Below are positions 8,020-14,963 of a stretch of DNA of 23,318 bases, piece by piece (position 1 is the stretch's first letter; each line of letters opens with the position of its first letter). Source of the stretch: Elusimicrobiota bacterium (GTDB taxonomy: Bacteria; Elusimicrobiota; Elusimicrobia; Elusimicrobiales; Elusimicrobiaceae); contig JAEXBW010000043.1 of assembly GCA_023393825.1 (NCBI GenBank), forward strand, positions 1-23,318. The letters are read 5' to 3'. The notes beneath the pieces were generated by a model. It saw only the letters and a program-made list of their open reading frames with translations, was not told the DNA's origin and searched no databases. The translations under genes and the position numbers were made by a program.

Positions 8020-8047
8020 GCCAAAATATACCTTTAAATACTTGGCA
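8014..8047. repeat. Inverted repeat TGCCAAG / CTTGGCA spanning two outward -35 boxes
   Basis: A perfect 7-base inverted repeat (8014-8020 and 8041-8047) is separated by 20 AT-rich bases in the only long intergenic gap. Read outward, each arm presents TTGGCA as a possible -35 element for the gene on its side. A second, interleaved inverted repeat (CCAAAAT at 8021-8027, ATTTTGG at 8047-8053) overlaps it. This could be an operator, or simply symmetric promoters. Confidence 0.5.
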
Positions 8048-8071
8048 TTTTGGGGCCTTAAAATGTATACT
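8042..8071 (+). promoter_or_regulatory. Candidate promoter of the moxR/bat operon
   Basis: TTGGCA (8042-8047), 18 bases, then TATACT (8066-8071) is a good sigma70-like arrangement, giving a leader of about 68 bases before the first gene. A second -10-like TATAAT lies at 8114-8119 but has no convincing -35 (TTAAGG at 8090-8095 with 18-base spacing is the best). One of these, or both, should drive the long + strand unit. Confidence 0.45.
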
Positions 8072-8145
8072 TTTAGGTGTTGCCGCTCTTTAAGGATATG
8101 CGGTAAAAAAATCTATAATATATAAAAACGGAGGATTGCACGCTT

Positions 8146-8826
8146 ATGAAACAATTAATAGTGGTTTTACTTCTTTTGGGCGGCGGGTATTATCTTTATA
8201 ATAACGGATTTCTTAATGTTATAAAAGGCCAGATAGGGGTTAATTCCCAATTTTTTATGGGTGGTAATAATTCTGCCTCAAAGACGGTGGCAAAACTCGG
8301 TTTGCCCGAAAAAGAACCCTCCCGCGCGGGCGGTTTAAAAGGCGCTACGGAAAATATAAAAACTGTTGAAAGAACTATTTTTGATACTTATGACGCTTCC
8401 GCCTGCTATGCCTATGTGGAAATGGCTTACGCCAACGGTTCAGATGATTCCGCCCTGCTTATAAACAGATACCTTAACGCGTTTACCCTGCCCGAAGAAA
8501 AGGCAAAAATATTTAATATGCTTTTAATGTATAAAGATAAGCAAACCCTTGATATTTTAAAGAACTTTTTTGACAGGGGCGTATTTTCCAGAAAGGTACT
8601 TTTGCGCAAAATAGCGGATTTTAAATCTTTTGAAGTCGCGCCCATAATTACCGAAGCGATGAAAGACCCCAATGCCTCTGTAGCCGCGGAAGCCAAATTG
8701 ATTAATGACGAAATATCTCAGCAGCCTTGGTACAATCAACCGACGGCAGATGGTACGCCGACGCTTAAAAGAACTTTGCCTACACAGCAGATAGAAGATG
8801 CTATATCCGCCCCTATGGGTTCTTAA
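8146..8826 (+). CDS. Membrane-anchored HEAT-like helical-repeat protein, first gene of bat operon
   Basis: This 226-residue protein begins with a hydrophobic segment (about residues 3-18) that is either an uncleaved anchor or a signal peptide. A Gly/Ser/Lys-rich linker follows, to about residue 75. The rest is amphipathic helices with the spacing of HEAT or armadillo-like repeats, for example IFNMLLMYKDKQTLDILKNF, VLLRKIADFKSFEVAPIITE and the DPNASVAAEAKLI turn (about residues 120-195). A polar Pro/Thr-rich tail ends it. I do not recognise the family. It has a GGAGGA site upstream, follows the operon promoter and lies 22 bases before moxR, so it is probably a dedicated partner of the MoxR/Bat complex, perhaps a scaffold. 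That role is inference from position only. Confidence 0.65.
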   Translation: MKQLIVVLLLLGGGYYLYNNGFLNVIKGQIGVNSQFFMGGNNSASKTVAKLGLPEKEPSRAGGLKGATENIKTVERTIFDTYDASACYAYVEMAYANGSDDSALLINRYLNAFTLPEEKAKIFNMLLMYKDKQTLDILKNFFDRGVFSRKVLLRKIADFKSFEVAPIITEAMKDPNASVAAEAKLINDEISQQPWYNQPTADGTPTLKRTLPTQQIEDAISAPMGS

Positions 8827-8848
8827 TTTTTTGTAACGGAGCATTAAA

Positions 8849-9832
8849 ATGGACATCAGCGAAATAAATAAAAAAGTGCAGGAAGAAAGTTTATTCTTGC
8901 AGGGTTTGAAGCACGAAATATCAAAAGTTATAGTAGGGCAGGAAGACTTGGTAGAAAAGATGCTTGTTGCCCTTATTGCCGACGGACACGTGCTTATAGA
9001 AGGCGTCCCCGGTTTGGCAAAAACTTTAACGGTTAAGACGCTTGCCGACGCTTTAAGCGCCTCATTTCAGCGCATACAATTTACGCCCGACCTTTTGCCC
9101 GCCGATATTACGGGTACGCTTATTTTTAATCCTAAGGAAGGTTCTTTTACCCCGCGCAAAGGGCCTGTGTTTGCCAACCTTGTTTTGGCCGACGAAATTA
9201 ACCGCTCTCCCGCTAAAGTGCAAAGCGCGCTGTTGGAAGCTATGCAGGAACGTCAGGTAACGATAGGCGACGAAACTTATCCCCTGCCCGTACCGTTCAT
9301 AGTTTTGGCTACGCAAAACCCCGTTGAGCAGGAAGGCACCTACCCTCTACCCGAAGCGCAGGTGGACAGGTTTATGCTTAAAATAAAGGTAAGCTATCCT
9401 TCCAAAGAAGAAGAAAAAACTATTTTAGAGCGTATGTCGCTATCCCAAAAACCGTCGGTAAATACAAAGATAACTACCGAGGCTATACTTAAGGCGAGGG
9501 CTGTGGCGGACGGTATTTATGTAGATGAAAAGGTTAAAAATTATATTGTTGACCTTGTCTTTGCCACCAGAGATCCGAAAGCCTATAAGTTAGAAGAAAT
9601 TTCCTCTTATATTCTTTATGGCGCAAGCCCCAGAGCGTCAATTTATCTTACGCAGGCCGCCAAGGCTTTTGCCTTTTTAAACGGCAGGGGATATGTGACG
9701 CCCGAAGATATAAAAGAATTAGGCCCCGATGTATTGCGCCACCGCATACTGCTTACTTATGAAGCCGAGGCCGAAAACATTACAACGGAAGATATCATTA
9801 AAAAGATATTCGCTACGGTAGAAGTGCCATAA
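8849..9832 (+). CDS. moxR: MoxR-family AAA+ ATPase
   Basis: This 327-residue cytoplasmic ATPase is the chaperone-like motor of MoxR/VWA systems. Walker A is GVPGLAKT (52-59, Lys58), Walker B is LVLADE (Asp115, Glu116), sensor 1 is ATQNP, and the MoxR-typical EGTYPLPEAQVDRF follows with the arginine region. A C-terminal lid domain holds the rest. In this family the ATPase is thought to remodel or help metal loading of partner VWA-domain proteins, and the DUF58, BatA and BatB proteins encoded just downstream are the obvious partners. GGAG lies upstream of the start. The stop shares one base with the next start (TAATG), which indicates tight translational coupling. Confidence 0.93.
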   Translation: MDISEINKKVQEESLFLQGLKHEISKVIVGQEDLVEKMLVALIADGHVLIEGVPGLAKTLTVKTLADALSASFQRIQFTPDLLPADITGTLIFNPKEGSFTPRKGPVFANLVLADEINRSPAKVQSALLEAMQERQVTIGDETYPLPVPFIVLATQNPVEQEGTYPLPEAQVDRFMLKIKVSYPSKEEEKTILERMSLSQKPSVNTKITTEAILKARAVADGIYVDEKVKNYIVDLVFATRDPKAYKLEEISSYILYGASPRASIYLTQAAKAFAFLNGRGYVTPEDIKELGPDVLRHRILLTYEAEAENITTEDIIKKIFATVEVP

Positions 9833-10719
9833 TGCAAACGGCAGAGATTTTAAAACGCGTTCGTCGGATAGAGATTGAAACCGGCAAACTTGTAAGCGAA
9901 ACTTTTGCCGGGCAGTACCTTAGTGTCTTTAAGGGGCAAGGCATAGAGTTTGCCGAAGTCCGCCAGTATATCCCCGGTGATGATGTGCGCAGTATAGACT
10001 GGAACGTATCTGCCCGCAGCGGCGGAACCTTTGTAAAAAAGTTTAACGAAGAACGCGAACTTAGCGTTATTATAGCGTGCGATGTTTCCGCCTCGCAATT
10101 TTTCGGCTCTACGGGCCGTTTAAAAAGCGAAGCCGTGGCGGAACTGGGCGCGTTATTTGCTTTCTCCGCCATAAAAAACAACGATAAAGTAGGGCTGCTT
10201 TTATTTTCCGACAAGATAGAGCTTTATATCCCGCCGCGCAAAGGCAAGCGCCACGTTTTGCGCTTGATAAGGGAGCTTTTGGCCTTTAATCCCAAAAGCA
10301 AAGGCACTGATATTTCCCTTTGTTTGGATACCTTAAACAGGGTTATAAAAAGAAAGGGCATTTTGCTTTTAATATCCGACTTTATGGCGGAAAATTACGA
10401 AAAATCTTTCAAACTTGCCACCCGTAAGTTTGACCTTGTTCCCGTAGTTGTGCAGGATAAGGCGGAACTTTCTTTGCCCGCTCTGCCTGCCTTTATCTCT
10501 TTTGAAGGACTTGAAGACGGTGGCGGGGAAAGTTTGGTAGTCGGTCTTAAATCCGCCTTAAGAGCGCAAATAAACCGCGCTTATAAAGATAATGCGGAAA
10601 AAGCGCAAAAACTTTTTACCTCCGCTGGAGTGCAGTACATAAACATAGACGCGGCGGAAGATATTACAGACCCCGTAGTGAAATTTTTTAAACAAAGAGC
10701 GCGCAAACTTAAAAGATGA
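9832..10719 (+). CDS. DUF58 protein with VWA-like fold
   Basis: This 295-residue soluble protein belongs to the DUF58 family, which almost always follows moxR. The family signature VRQYIPGDDVRSIDWNVSAR lies at about residues 43-62. A VWA-like domain follows, with an intact metal-ion-dependent adhesion site: DVSAS starting at Asp84, a later Thr in KGTDI, and the Asp of LLISDF. There is no membrane segment; many DUF58 proteins carry N-terminal helices, so this is the short form. It is the probable direct cytoplasmic partner of MoxR. Its start overlaps the moxR stop by one base and its stop overlaps the next gene by four. Exact biochemical function is unknown for the family. Confidence 0.9.
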   Translation: MQTAEILKRVRRIEIETGKLVSETFAGQYLSVFKGQGIEFAEVRQYIPGDDVRSIDWNVSARSGGTFVKKFNEERELSVIIACDVSASQFFGSTGRLKSEAVAELGALFAFSAIKNNDKVGLLLFSDKIELYIPPRKGKRHVLRLIRELLAFNPKSKGTDISLCLDTLNRVIKRKGILLLISDFMAENYEKSFKLATRKFDLVPVVVQDKAELSLPALPAFISFEGLEDGGGESLVVGLKSALRAQINRAYKDNAEKAQKLFTSAGVQYINIDAAEDITDPVVKFFKQRARKLKR

Positions 10720-12176
10720 CAAAAAAAATATTTTTATTTATTTTCCTTTCCCTGCCTTTTGCGGCTTTAAACACAAGCGCGCAGCAAACGCCCGCGCCCG
10801 AAAGCAGCGTGCCGCCCGCAGCTGCCACCGCCCCCGCTCCGCAACCGTCCGCACAAACAGCCGTGCCTTCCGCCGTAAATAAAGACCTGCCCGTTATCGT
10901 GGCGGGCAAACCCAAAACAGCCGTCTTCGGCCGCCAGTTTGAAGTGCAGGTGGAACTGCCGCAGGAGGCGCAACTGGACTCGGTAAATTTTGACCGTAAA
11001 GATTTTGAAATTATTAAAATAACCAGAAACCAAATAAATCCGCGCAAAATTACGCTTACGGTAATACCGTTTAACTTGGGCGTTTTGCAATTCCCGCAGA
11101 CAACTTGGGTTGACGCGCACGGCAATAAATATCATTCCGACACTTTCCGTATAGAAACAAAACCAGTGCAGGCAAAAGTTAAAAAACAAGGTTTGGCAGA
11201 TATTCGCCCGCCCTTCCGCCCGTTTAACCCGTGGTATATCGCATTGGCTATCGCGCTTGCGGCTGCTGCTTTTGCGGCGTGGAGATGGTATAAACTTAAA
11301 AAGGCCGTCATTCCCGCAGGCCAGATAACACCCTATACGGCGGATAACCGCCCTTTGCACATAATAGCTTTGGAGCAGATAGATAATTTGCTTATGGAAG
11401 GCCTTTGGGAGGCGGGGCATTACAAACTTTTCTATATCCGCCTTACCGATATTTTGCGTGATTATTTTGCCGCCAGATTTGCAATAGAAGCACACAAACT
11501 TACGACGAGAGATTTAATAAAAGCCCTTAAACGCTGCAAGGAGTTTAAGGCGGATACCGACCCTGTAAATCAGTTTTTAAGAGAAGCGGATTATGTAAAA
11601 TTTGCAAAGGTAGTCCCCGCCGATGCCGAACGCGACGCCCACATCAAAATTTTGCGCGATATAATAACGGAAACAAAACAACCTTTGGCTTTACAACCCA
11701 GCTCCGACGATGTTTTAAAAACCGATATAAAGATTTTTAACTCGGCGGAAGCTCATAACGAGGGCGAAGTAAAGATAGGGCCTGAAATAGAAATTATCCG
11801 CAGCGAAAAGGAATTTGCCCAAAGGCTTACGCAAAGGGAGCAGGGCATTAAAGATTTATCATCTGCGTTGCACGCTGTAGCGGCGGCCCCCGCGACTGTA
11901 AAAAAGGAAGAGGCAAAAGCAGAACCCCGTGCCGAAGACAAAAAGGAAAATAAAAAAGAAGAACCTCAGCCTGAAATGAAGGAACTGTTTTTGGTAAGCC
12001 GCCAGCCTTTCCGCCCGATAGATTTAAAAGTAAAATCCGCCTTGGAAAAGCAGGGCGTTAAATATGCCCAGATGGCGGAAGCGTGCTTTACCCAAACTCC
12101 CGTTTTTACAAAACCGCAGCCGCAGGCGGAAGTAAAGAAAGAGGAAGAACACGTCACGCACAGAACTTTGCCGTAA
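10716..12176 (+). CDS. DUF4381-like single-pass membrane protein with long charged cytoplasmic tail
   Basis: This 486-residue protein sits in the DUF58-batA slot where DUF4381 proteins are usual. It starts with a signal peptide (MTKKIFLFIFLSLPFAALNT) and a Pro/Ala-rich linker. A periplasmic beta domain (about 60-155), resembling one BatD repeat, comes next, then a membrane helix (about 173-192). A conserved helical cytoplasmic domain (about 205-325) follows, with LFYIRLTDILRDYFAARF and FLREADYVKFAKV, both typical of DUF4381-type partners. The last ~160 residues are a Lys/Glu/Ala-rich tail with a final block around VSRQPFRPIDLKVKSALEKQ. Typical DUF4381 proteins are much shorter, so the periplasmic domain and the tail are additions. 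It probably links the cytoplasmic MoxR/DUF58 part to the envelope Bat proteins. Confidence 0.75.
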   Translation: MTKKIFLFIFLSLPFAALNTSAQQTPAPESSVPPAAATAPAPQPSAQTAVPSAVNKDLPVIVAGKPKTAVFGRQFEVQVELPQEAQLDSVNFDRKDFEIIKITRNQINPRKITLTVIPFNLGVLQFPQTTWVDAHGNKYHSDTFRIETKPVQAKVKKQGLADIRPPFRPFNPWYIALAIALAAAAFAAWRWYKLKKAVIPAGQITPYTADNRPLHIIALEQIDNLLMEGLWEAGHYKLFYIRLTDILRDYFAARFAIEAHKLTTRDLIKALKRCKEFKADTDPVNQFLREADYVKFAKVVPADAERDAHIKILRDIITETKQPLALQPSSDDVLKTDIKIFNSAEAHNEGEVKIGPEIEIIRSEKEFAQRLTQREQGIKDLSSALHAVAAAPATVKKEEAKAEPRAEDKKENKKEEPQPEMKELFLVSRQPFRPIDLKVKSALEKQGVKYAQMAEACFTQTPVFTKPQPQAEVKKEEEHVTHRTLP

Positions 12177-12188
12177 GAGAATTTTGTT

Positions 12189-13304
12189 ATGAAAAAAATT
12201 ACCATTGATATAAATAAAGAGGAATTTACAAAATATGTTATTTTTGCCGCGCTCGGCGCAGTTGTCGCCGCTGCTTTGGCTTTGCTTATTTCCTTTTTAG
12301 TTAAAGCAATGAATTTTGCCAACCCGCATATTTTGTACTTTTTAATACCGCTTTTCCTTTTGCTGGCGGCGGCGGGCGCGTGTAAAAAATATTATTATCC
12401 GTCGGTAAAATATCCCTTTGCAAAAGGTCTTAAAGTAAAAACAGGTATTATTGGGCTGCTTGTAAAATGGTTGTCTTTTGCGCTGTGCTGCGCCGCTCTT
12501 GCGCTTTGCATAGTTGCGCTTGCCCGCCCGCGCCTGACGGGTAAAAGCATTATCCCGCCCGCAAAAGGTATAGATATTATGATGACTATTGATACCTCTG
12601 GCAGTATGGAAGCGGTGGACTTTGACCCTAACAGAATGGCAGCCGCAAAAATGACCGCGCAGGATTTTATAGATAAAAGGGAAAGCGACAGGATAGGTAT
12701 AGTTGTTTTTGCGCAGATAGCAATGCTGCAATGCCCTCTTACGTTGGACTATACCGCCCTGCATTCTTTTGTAGATACCATAAACATAAATATGCTTGGC
12801 GGCAGCGGCGGCACGGCTATCGGCGACGCTATTGCGGTTTCCGCCGCGCATCTTAAGGATAGCCCCACAAAAAGTAAAATTATAATTTTGATTACCGACG
12901 GGGAATCTAACAGCGGCACTGTTGACCCCGTTGCCGCCGCAAAAGCTGCGGCGGGCTACGGCATTAAAGTTTATACCATAGCCATAGCTGGCGAGGGCGA
13001 TGTGCAAATGCCTGTGGAAAGTTTTTTTGGCACCACTTACGTTAATATGCCCAACAATGCCAATGTGGGCGAAGGTTTGCTTAAGGAAGTTGCGGTAACT
13101 ACCGGCGGGGAATTCTTCCGCGCAAAAAACAATGCAGAACTGGCGGGTATTTACGCCAAAATAAATATGCTTGAAAAAACAGATTTTGAGCAAAAAACGG
13201 AGGTTAACTATAAAGATAATTACGCGGGGCTGTTAAGCGCGGCTTTGATACTTTTACTGCTTGCTTTTATAACGGAAAAATTTATCTTTATAAAAATACC
13301 TTAA
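12189..13304 (+). CDS. batA: BatA: membrane-anchored von Willebrand factor A domain protein
   Basis: This 371-residue inner-membrane protein carries a VWA domain facing the periplasm. The MIDAS is complete: DTSGS from Asp135, Thr in SGGTAI, and Asp of ITDGES. Membrane helices flank it (about 46-63, 86-108 and a C-terminal one near 343-363). Asn/Ala/Phe-Pro-rich MNFANPHILYFLIPLFLLL at residues 41-59 is where BatA normally begins; ahead of it lie 40 extra residues with an additional hydrophobic stretch (16-38). The longer start is preferred because it lies 12 bases after the previous gene, while the internal ATG at 12309 lacks a ribosome binding site and would leave a 132-base gap. Bat proteins were linked to aerotolerance in Bacteroides and to oxidative stress in Leptospira, though the molecular role is unsettled. 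Confidence 0.88.
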   Translation: MKKITIDINKEEFTKYVIFAALGAVVAAALALLISFLVKAMNFANPHILYFLIPLFLLLAAAGACKKYYYPSVKYPFAKGLKVKTGIIGLLVKWLSFALCCAALALCIVALARPRLTGKSIIPPAKGIDIMMTIDTSGSMEAVDFDPNRMAAAKMTAQDFIDKRESDRIGIVVFAQIAMLQCPLTLDYTALHSFVDTININMLGGSGGTAIGDAIAVSAAHLKDSPTKSKIIILITDGESNSGTVDPVAAAKAAAGYGIKVYTIAIAGEGDVQMPVESFFGTTYVNMPNNANVGEGLLKEVAVTTGGEFFRAKNNAELAGIYAKINMLEKTDFEQKTEVNYKDNYAGLLSAALILLLLAFITEKFIFIKIP

Positions 13305-13305
13305 T

Positions 13306-14307
13306 ATGGAACTTTTCGCAAATACAAAAATATTTATTTACCTTGCCATAAGCGCGCTTACTGTTGCGGCTTTGTGGTTTTACGGCGTGAAGCGTAAAGA
13401 ATATATTGTAAAAAAACTGTTTTCCGCCGCTAATTATAAAACGCTTATCCCACAGGAACTTGCCCGCCGCAGACGTTTGAGCGATATATTATTTTTAGTC
13501 GGCCTTTTATTTTTGTTTATCGCGCTTGCAGGCCCGCAGTGGGGCAGGCAAAAAGTGGAGGCTGATATAAGCTATTCCCAAACCGTTTTGGCTGTTGACG
13601 TTTCCGCCTCTATGGCCGCGCGCGATATAAAACCCAACAGGCTTTCTGGCGCAAAAACAATGCTTTCCATGCTTACGGAAGATATGACAAACCAGAGAAT
13701 GGGTATAGTCGCCTTTACTTCCAGAGCTTTCCTGCAATGCCCCGTTACCACAGATATTTCCGCGCTGCAAAGTTTACTCGGCGCGTTAAATTTTAACTCT
13801 CTTCCCGTGCAGGGTACTTCCCTTGCGGCGGCGGTAAGGCTGGCTTCGCAAATGCTATCCCCTTACCCAGGTAAAAAAGCCCTTATACTTGTGACCGACG
13901 GGGAGGACCACAAACCGCAGGATATAGAAAACGCGGTAAAAGAAGCGCGTTCAAACGATATTAAAATTATTGCCGTAGGCATAGGCAGTAAAGACGGAGA
14001 GCTTATCCCCGTCAACACGCCTACGGGCAGAAGCTACAAAAAAGATAAAGATGGCAAGACTGTTCTTACCAAATTGGACGAACAATCGCTTATGGCCTTA
14101 GCCTCCGCCACGGGCGGCGTTTATATAAAATACACCACCGCGCAGCAAACCGCGGAGGAAATTACCGTCCAACTTTCCGCCTTAGATAAGAGTACTTCCA
14201 AGGCTTCCAGCGGCATTGTTTACAAGAACCGCTACCAAATACCGCTTTTTATAGGCATTTTACTTGTCTTATCCTCTATACTTATTCCTCTAAGAAATGT
14301 AGAATAA
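13306..14307 (+). CDS. batB: BatB: membrane-anchored von Willebrand factor A domain protein
   Basis: This 333-residue paralogue of BatA has two N-terminal membrane helices (about 8-25 and 62-78), a periplasmic VWA domain and one C-terminal helix (about 308-325). The MIDAS is intact: DVSAS from Asp98, Thr in VQGTSL and Asp of LVTDGED. The typical RLSGAKTMLSMLTEDM and GIVAFTSRAFLQCPVTTD segments confirm the BatA/BatB family. It starts one base after the batA stop and ends five bases before batC. BatA and BatB are expected to form a heteromer in the inner membrane that acts with BatC, BatD and BatE. There is nothing truncated or unusual in it. Confidence 0.92.
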   Translation: MELFANTKIFIYLAISALTVAALWFYGVKRKEYIVKKLFSAANYKTLIPQELARRRRLSDILFLVGLLFLFIALAGPQWGRQKVEADISYSQTVLAVDVSASMAARDIKPNRLSGAKTMLSMLTEDMTNQRMGIVAFTSRAFLQCPVTTDISALQSLLGALNFNSLPVQGTSLAAAVRLASQMLSPYPGKKALILVTDGEDHKPQDIENAVKEARSNDIKIIAVGIGSKDGELIPVNTPTGRSYKKDKDGKTVLTKLDEQSLMALASATGGVYIKYTTAQQTAEEITVQLSALDKSTSKASSGIVYKNRYQIPLFIGILLVLSSILIPLRNVE

Positions 14308-14312
14308 GAAAT

Positions 14313-14963
14313 ATGCGTACCAAACTTGTTTTATTTTTCGCTTTGCTGCTTTTATCCCGCGCGGCTTTTGCTTCGGGTTCGGGCCTTTTGCGCAGCGGCA
14401 ACAGCGCATATAATAATCAAAAATACGGCATAGCTTTTGACCTTTACCAGCAGGCCGCGCATAAGGGCAGCCCCGCCTATGGGCAATATAATTCGGGCGC
14501 GGCGCTATACAGACTTAAAGATTATAATAATGCCGCAAAGGCTTATCTGGACGCTGCCGAGCAGGACCCCGCCCTTAAGCAAAACGCATATTTTAACGCG
14601 GGCAATGCTTATTACAATACAGACAAAACCAAAGCCGCCGCTTTATACCGCTCCGCCTATCTGATGAATTTGAAGGACGAAGAAGCCCTTAATAATTTGC
14701 AGCTTACCTTGCAGGAGCAGCAAAAAGATAAAGACAATCAAAATAATCAAAACAATAAAGACAATAACAATCAGAACAATCAGGATAAGCAGAATAATAA
14801 AAATAATAAGAGTGACAACCAGCAGGAAAAGCAGGACAATGGGCAAAATAATATTTCTAAAGAAGAAGCAGATAGTGTGCTTCAAATGCTTAAAGAGCAG
14901 GGCAATAATGTGCTGCCTCCCGCCGCTAAGCCCAGGCAGGAAACCGTGGATAAGGATTGGTAA
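14313..14963 (+). CDS. batC: BatC: exported TPR protein with Asn/Gln/Lys-rich tail
   Basis: This 216-residue protein has a signal peptide ending near residue 20 (AAFAS), about three tetratricopeptide repeats (25-130; YNNQKYGIAFDLYQQAAHKG, YNSGAALYRLKDYNNAAKAY, YFNAGNAYYNTDKTKAAALY), then a low-complexity stretch of Asn, Gln, Lys and Asp (about 133-180), and a short helix. It ends in QETVDKDW, and a terminal KDW is usual for BatC. The disordered tail may act as a spacer reaching across the periplasm; that is inference. The stop codon overlaps the batD start by one base (TAATG). The family role is protein-protein contact within the Bat complex. Confidence 0.85.
   Translation: MRTKLVLFFALLLLSRAAFASGSGLLRSGNSAYNNQKYGIAFDLYQQAAHKGSPAYGQYNSGAALYRLKDYNNAAKAYLDAAEQDPALKQNAYFNAGNAYYNTDKTKAAALYRSAYLMNLKDEEALNNLQLTLQEQQKDKDNQNNQNNKDNNNQNNQDKQNNKNNKSDNQQEKQDNGQNNISKEEADSVLQMLKEQGNNVLPPAAKPRQETVDKDW
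14715..14850 (+). repeat. Low-complexity imperfect repeat encoding the BatC N/Q/K tail
   Basis: The stretch consists of irregular AAT, AAC, AAA, CAG, CAA and GAT/GAC codons, with recurring units such as CAAAATAATCAAAACAATAA. It is A-rich on the + strand and almost free of T outside codon ends. No regular spacing is present, so it is a coding low-complexity tract, not a CRISPR array, and it could vary in length by slippage. Confidence 0.6.

Noticed and set aside
14715..14850. Repetitive A-rich tract as a possible CRISPR or regulatory repeat array
   Set aside because: Units are irregular, in frame and explained by the Asn/Gln/Lys-rich tail of BatC.
14957..14962. TTG start for batD six bases upstream of the chosen ATG
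   Set aside because: The ATG at 14963 forms a typical TAATG coupling with batC and has AAGGA at good spacing; the TTG adds only two residues and is too close to that site.
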